DNA from: an uncultured Bacilli bacterium
GTDB taxonomy: Bacteria > Bacillota_I > Bacilli_A > RF39 > UBA660
DNA length: 9,125 nucleotides
Reading direction: 5' to 3'
NCBI GenBank assembly: GCA_947594675.1
Contig: CANQEF010000040.1
Span: 1-9,125, forward strand
Shown here: positions 6,874 through 9,125 of the stretch, one piece after another
Layout of the letters: the number at the start of each line of letters is the position of its first letter
How positions within the stretch are numbered: position 1 is the stretch's first letter
Program-made: the position numbers and the translations under genes
Notes under the pieces: generated by a model
Seen by the model: only the letters and a program-made list of their open reading frames with translations
Database searches by the model: none
Told to the model about the DNA's origin: nothing

Positions 6874-8943
6874 CTATTCTTCTGTCTTATCTTCTTTATT
6901 TTCATTTAATAAGTCAAATACTATTATATCATCTGAAACATCAAGTAATTTTGTAGAGTATTCGTTATTTTGTTTTATTTCTTCTTCACTGATTGGCTCA
7001 TTGCTTAATGATAAGTAAGCTCCTTTTTGACTATTATAATATACTTTATTAGTAACCCAGTTGCCATTAGGAAAAACTACTATATTATCTTCTTTAATAT
7101 TGAATATATCGTGTCCTAATTGATATTTATTGTAAAAACCAAACATATTTCCTAGTGTAGGCATTACATCATACATACCCATTACGTTAGTAATTTCTTT
7201 ATTTAATTTAGTACCTTCCATATCCTTAGTCCAGATTATAAATGGTACTTTTCTTCCTAATTCGTATTGATAAGAATCATATTTTATATAATTTGGATCA
7301 TCGTCTGATAGTATTCCATCTGTTTTTTTATCATAGTTGTAAAGTCTATTATAGTCAGACTTTGGAAGTCTAGCATCATGGTCCCCATAAATTACTAAAA
7401 CTGTATTTTCAAGTAGACCAGACTCATCTAATTCATTTATGAATTCTCCTAAAGCCTCATCTGCATAATGATATGATTTAAAATAGTTTCCTAGTTTAGT
7501 ACCTTCCATAAATGGATGAATTATTTCTTCAGTAGTACCATCTTCTTTTGTTATGGTTTCTTTCATATTTACTTCAAAGTCACCATATTTTTCTGTATCT
7601 GAAAAAGGTGTGTGATTAGTCAACATTATTAATGTTCCATACCAATTTTTATTATCTTCATTAATCTTCATAATTTTAGGTATAGATTGTTTAAAAAACT
7701 CCTTATCTGAAAGTCCTAGTCCTATTGTATTTTCTTTTGTAACTTCATAGTCTTTTTTACTAAAGAATCTTTCATATCCTAGATTTTCATGCATTGTGCG
7801 TCGATTCCAGAAGTCGGCATTATTAGCATGCATACTGAATGTATAATAACCTTTTTCTTTTAAAAGTTTTGGTGTAGATATATAGGTTCTATTGTAGTAT
7901 GAAACAAATGCTGTACCACTTTTAGTAGGCATTAAAGAAGTATTATAGGTTAATTCACTATCACTACTAGTACCTACACTAACTTGAGAATAAAAGTTAG
8001 AAAAATACATTCCTTCTCTAGTAAGTTTATTTAATGTAGGTGTTACCTCTTTATCATTAAATTTTAATCCTATGGCATTTGTTTGCATACTTTCAGCGTG
8101 TATAACAATTATATTTTTACCTTCAAATATATTAGTATACTCATTTGTTTGCGCTGTATCTTTTGTATCAGCAAAGTAATCTACAAATTCTTTATGGGCC
8201 TTATCATAACCAAACATTGAGTTAATTTTAGGCTGAATAGATGTTATTACATCATTAGTTTGATATATATAGATACCAAAACGCATAACAATATATTCTT
8301 TATTCCATTGTTTAGCAAAGCGGGATACATCTAAAGGAGTCATTGTAATTAGAAATAATAAAGCTAAAATACCTCCAGCTCCTAAAGTACTTAGCATTCT
8401 TTTTTTACGTTCTGATTTTATTTCTATTTTTTTATAATAATTCTTTTTCTTTAGTTTTAAATGCACTATAGTTAGAGCAATAGGACCAATTATATACACA
8501 ATATCTTTTAATTGTAAAACATTTTCTACTACTGCATCTCCAACATCTCCTATATATTGAGTTAGCGATAACATTGATACTGATGCAAAGGATGTATAAA
8601 ATGTATAGTATACAGAATTTATCATACAAATAGCTGTTAAAAAGAGATTCGCTACTAAAAGATAGGTAAATCTATTTTTTGGTTTAAATAAGTATCCAAA
8701 AGAACCTATTACAACAGCAACTGTTAAATCTGCTAAAATGGCTTTAAAAGATAGATAATTTTCTAGCATATGCATACAAAAAAATCTTAGTAATGTTGAA
8801 TTAATAACAGCTGTTATGACAAAAGTTAAAAAGAGAACATTATTTTTTATATATAATGAGATTAAATGCTCTTTTTTTATTTTTGTTATGGCATGAATTA
8901 TATTTTCTTTTAAATTATAAAATTTATTTCTAATTTTCTTCAT
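6874..8943 (-). CDS. ltaS: Lipoteichoic acid synthase (LtaS-type glycerolphosphate transferase)
   Basis: The 689-aa membrane enzyme is predicted to polymerise glycerol phosphate from phosphatidylglycerol onto a lipid anchor on the outer membrane face. Five N-terminal membrane segments (about residues 35-55, 66-86, 91-115, 148-165, 183-201) precede an extracellular sulfatase/phosphatase-fold domain (about 275-640). Hand alignment to my memory of S. aureus LtaS places metal ligand Glu284 (HAES), nucleophile position Ser326 in GTSSDSE, His372 with FWNR (378-381) for substrate binding, His444 (NHTPF), and Asp521-His522 (YGDHD). The C-terminal text VVFPNGNWVT also parallels LtaS. The notable change is Ser where S. 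aureus has Thr300. TGAGGT upstream of the ATG, 8 nt away, supports the start; the stop is TAG at 6876-6874. It is the first gene of a two-gene operon. A paralogue acting as an LTA primase or on another glycerolphosphate polymer is possible. Confidence 0.93.
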   Translation of the reverse strand: MKKIRNKFYNLKENIIHAITKIKKEHLISLYIKNNVLFLTFVITAVINSTLLRFFCMHMLENYLSFKAILADLTVAVVIGSFGYLFKPKNRFTYLLVANLFLTAICMINSVYYTFYTSFASVSMLSLTQYIGDVGDAVVENVLQLKDIVYIIGPIALTIVHLKLKKKNYYKKIEIKSERKKRMLSTLGAGGILALLFLITMTPLDVSRFAKQWNKEYIVMRFGIYIYQTNDVITSIQPKINSMFGYDKAHKEFVDYFADTKDTAQTNEYTNIFEGKNIIVIHAESMQTNAIGLKFNDKEVTPTLNKLTREGMYFSNFYSQVSVGTSSDSELTYNTSLMPTKSGTAFVSYYNRTYISTPKLLKEKGYYTFSMHANNADFWNRRTMHENLGYERFFSKKDYEVTKENTIGLGLSDKEFFKQSIPKIMKINEDNKNWYGTLIMLTNHTPFSDTEKYGDFEVNMKETITKEDGTTEEIIHPFMEGTKLGNYFKSYHYADEALGEFINELDESGLLENTVLVIYGDHDARLPKSDYNRLYNYDKKTDGILSDDDPNYIKYDSYQYELGRKVPFIIWTKDMEGTKLNKEITNVMGMYDVMPTLGNMFGFYNKYQLGHDIFNIKEDNIVVFPNGNWVTNKVYYNSQKGAYLSLSNEPISEEEIKQNNEYSTKLLDVSDDIIVFDLLNENKEDKTEE

Positions 8944-8964
8944 ACTTACAACCTCACTTATCTT

Positions 8965-8993
8965 ATTATAACACTACAAACTTTATTTTTCAA
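8965..8993 (-). promoter_or_regulatory. Promoter of the LTA synthase operon
   Basis: On the minus strand TTGAAA (8993-8988) and TATAAT (8970-8965) are spaced by 17 nt, and TGT directly before the -10 makes it an extended -10. This predicts strong constitutive expression, with a leader of about 15 nt that contains the Shine-Dalgarno. Confidence 0.8.
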
Positions 8994-9010
8994 TTGTTTT
9001 GCAGTATAAA

Positions 9011-9042
9011 GAACAAGGCTACTTTTTGGGGTGGCCTTGTTC
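9011..9042. terminator. Inverted repeat, probable terminator hairpin of the neighbouring unit
   Basis: Arms 9011-9022 and 9031-9042 pair over 12 positions with an 8-nt loop. Nine outer pairs are perfect; on the plus strand the inner mismatch becomes a G-U wobble. The minus strand continues with CTTTAT, a weak T tail, so the likeliest role is ending a minus-strand gene that enters from the right edge. No clear T tract follows on the plus strand. It could also belong to a mobile-element end. Confidence 0.5.
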
Positions 9043-9125
9043 AATTTCTTCCCGAGTTTGACAGTTTATGAAATAAAAAAAGTTTAATTTTTGTTGAAAT
9101 TAGGCTTTTCTTTTGATTTGAAGCG

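Noticed and set aside
6861..6905. In-frame upstream ATG at 6905 for the 208-aa protein
   Set aside because: It would overlap the end of ltaS and has no good ribosome site, while the ATG at 6860 has AGGAG at 6 nt.
8432..8629. 65-aa open frame on the minus strand
   Set aside because: It is an out-of-frame shadow of the ltaS membrane-segment region.
9058..9088. TTGACA with a TTTAAT 19 nt downstream on the plus strand
   Set aside because: The spacer is too long, the -10 is weak, and no plus-strand gene is visible before the window ends.
1..9125. CRISPR arrays, tRNA or rRNA genes, riboswitches, complete insertion sequences
   Set aside because: No regularly spaced repeats, cloverleaf-like segments, long structured leaders or transposase-like frames were seen; the leaders are too short for riboswitches.

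Overview
The window is very A+T-rich DNA (well over two thirds A/T by eye) from a wall-bearing low-GC Gram-positive bacterium. The promoters are sigma-A-like (TATAAT boxes, several with a TGn extension), Shine-Dalgarno sequences are mostly purine-rich GGAGG types, and Trp is written TGG with no in-frame TGA, so the standard bacterial code applies. Protein style (Lys/Asn/Ile/Tyr-rich, DUF5011-type Ig modules, LCP, LtaS and GH73 families) suggests an uncultured Bacillota/Bacilli lineage, for example an RF39- or Erysipelotrichia-like gut bacterium. That placement is an inference.

Layout, left to right. 1-281 (-): the 5' part of a small secreted or membrane-anchored protein of unknown function. 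Its promoter has perfect TTGACA and TATAAT boxes whose 18-nt spacer ends in nine consecutive G residues. 385-3912 (-): a 1175-aa secreted modular N-acetylglucosaminidase (GH73, LytB-like) with SH3-like, Ig-like and duplicated C-terminal beta modules; it ends in an intrinsic terminator that abuts the next promoter. 3913-4124: a divergent promoter region. 4125-6149 (+): an LCP (LytR-CpsA-Psr) glycopolymer transferase with a solute-binding-like domain, a PASTA-like domain and a long charged tail. 6150-6233: terminators between convergent genes. 6234-8943 (-): a two-gene operon, a polyglycerolphosphate lipoteichoic acid synthase (LtaS type) followed 13 nt downstream by a 208-aa single-pass membrane protein of unknown function. 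8944-9125: the operon promoter and a strong inverted repeat near the edge.

The four recognisable or partly recognisable complete genes all concern the cell envelope: LTA polymerisation, attachment of glycopolymers to peptidoglycan, and peptidoglycan cleavage. They lie in four transcription units, so this is a functional neighbourhood and not one operon.

The most striking signal is the G9 tract inside the promoter at 327-356. In such an AT-rich genome a pure G9 run at exactly the spacer position is the hallmark of a slipped-strand phase-variable promoter, here predicted to switch a surface protein on and off.
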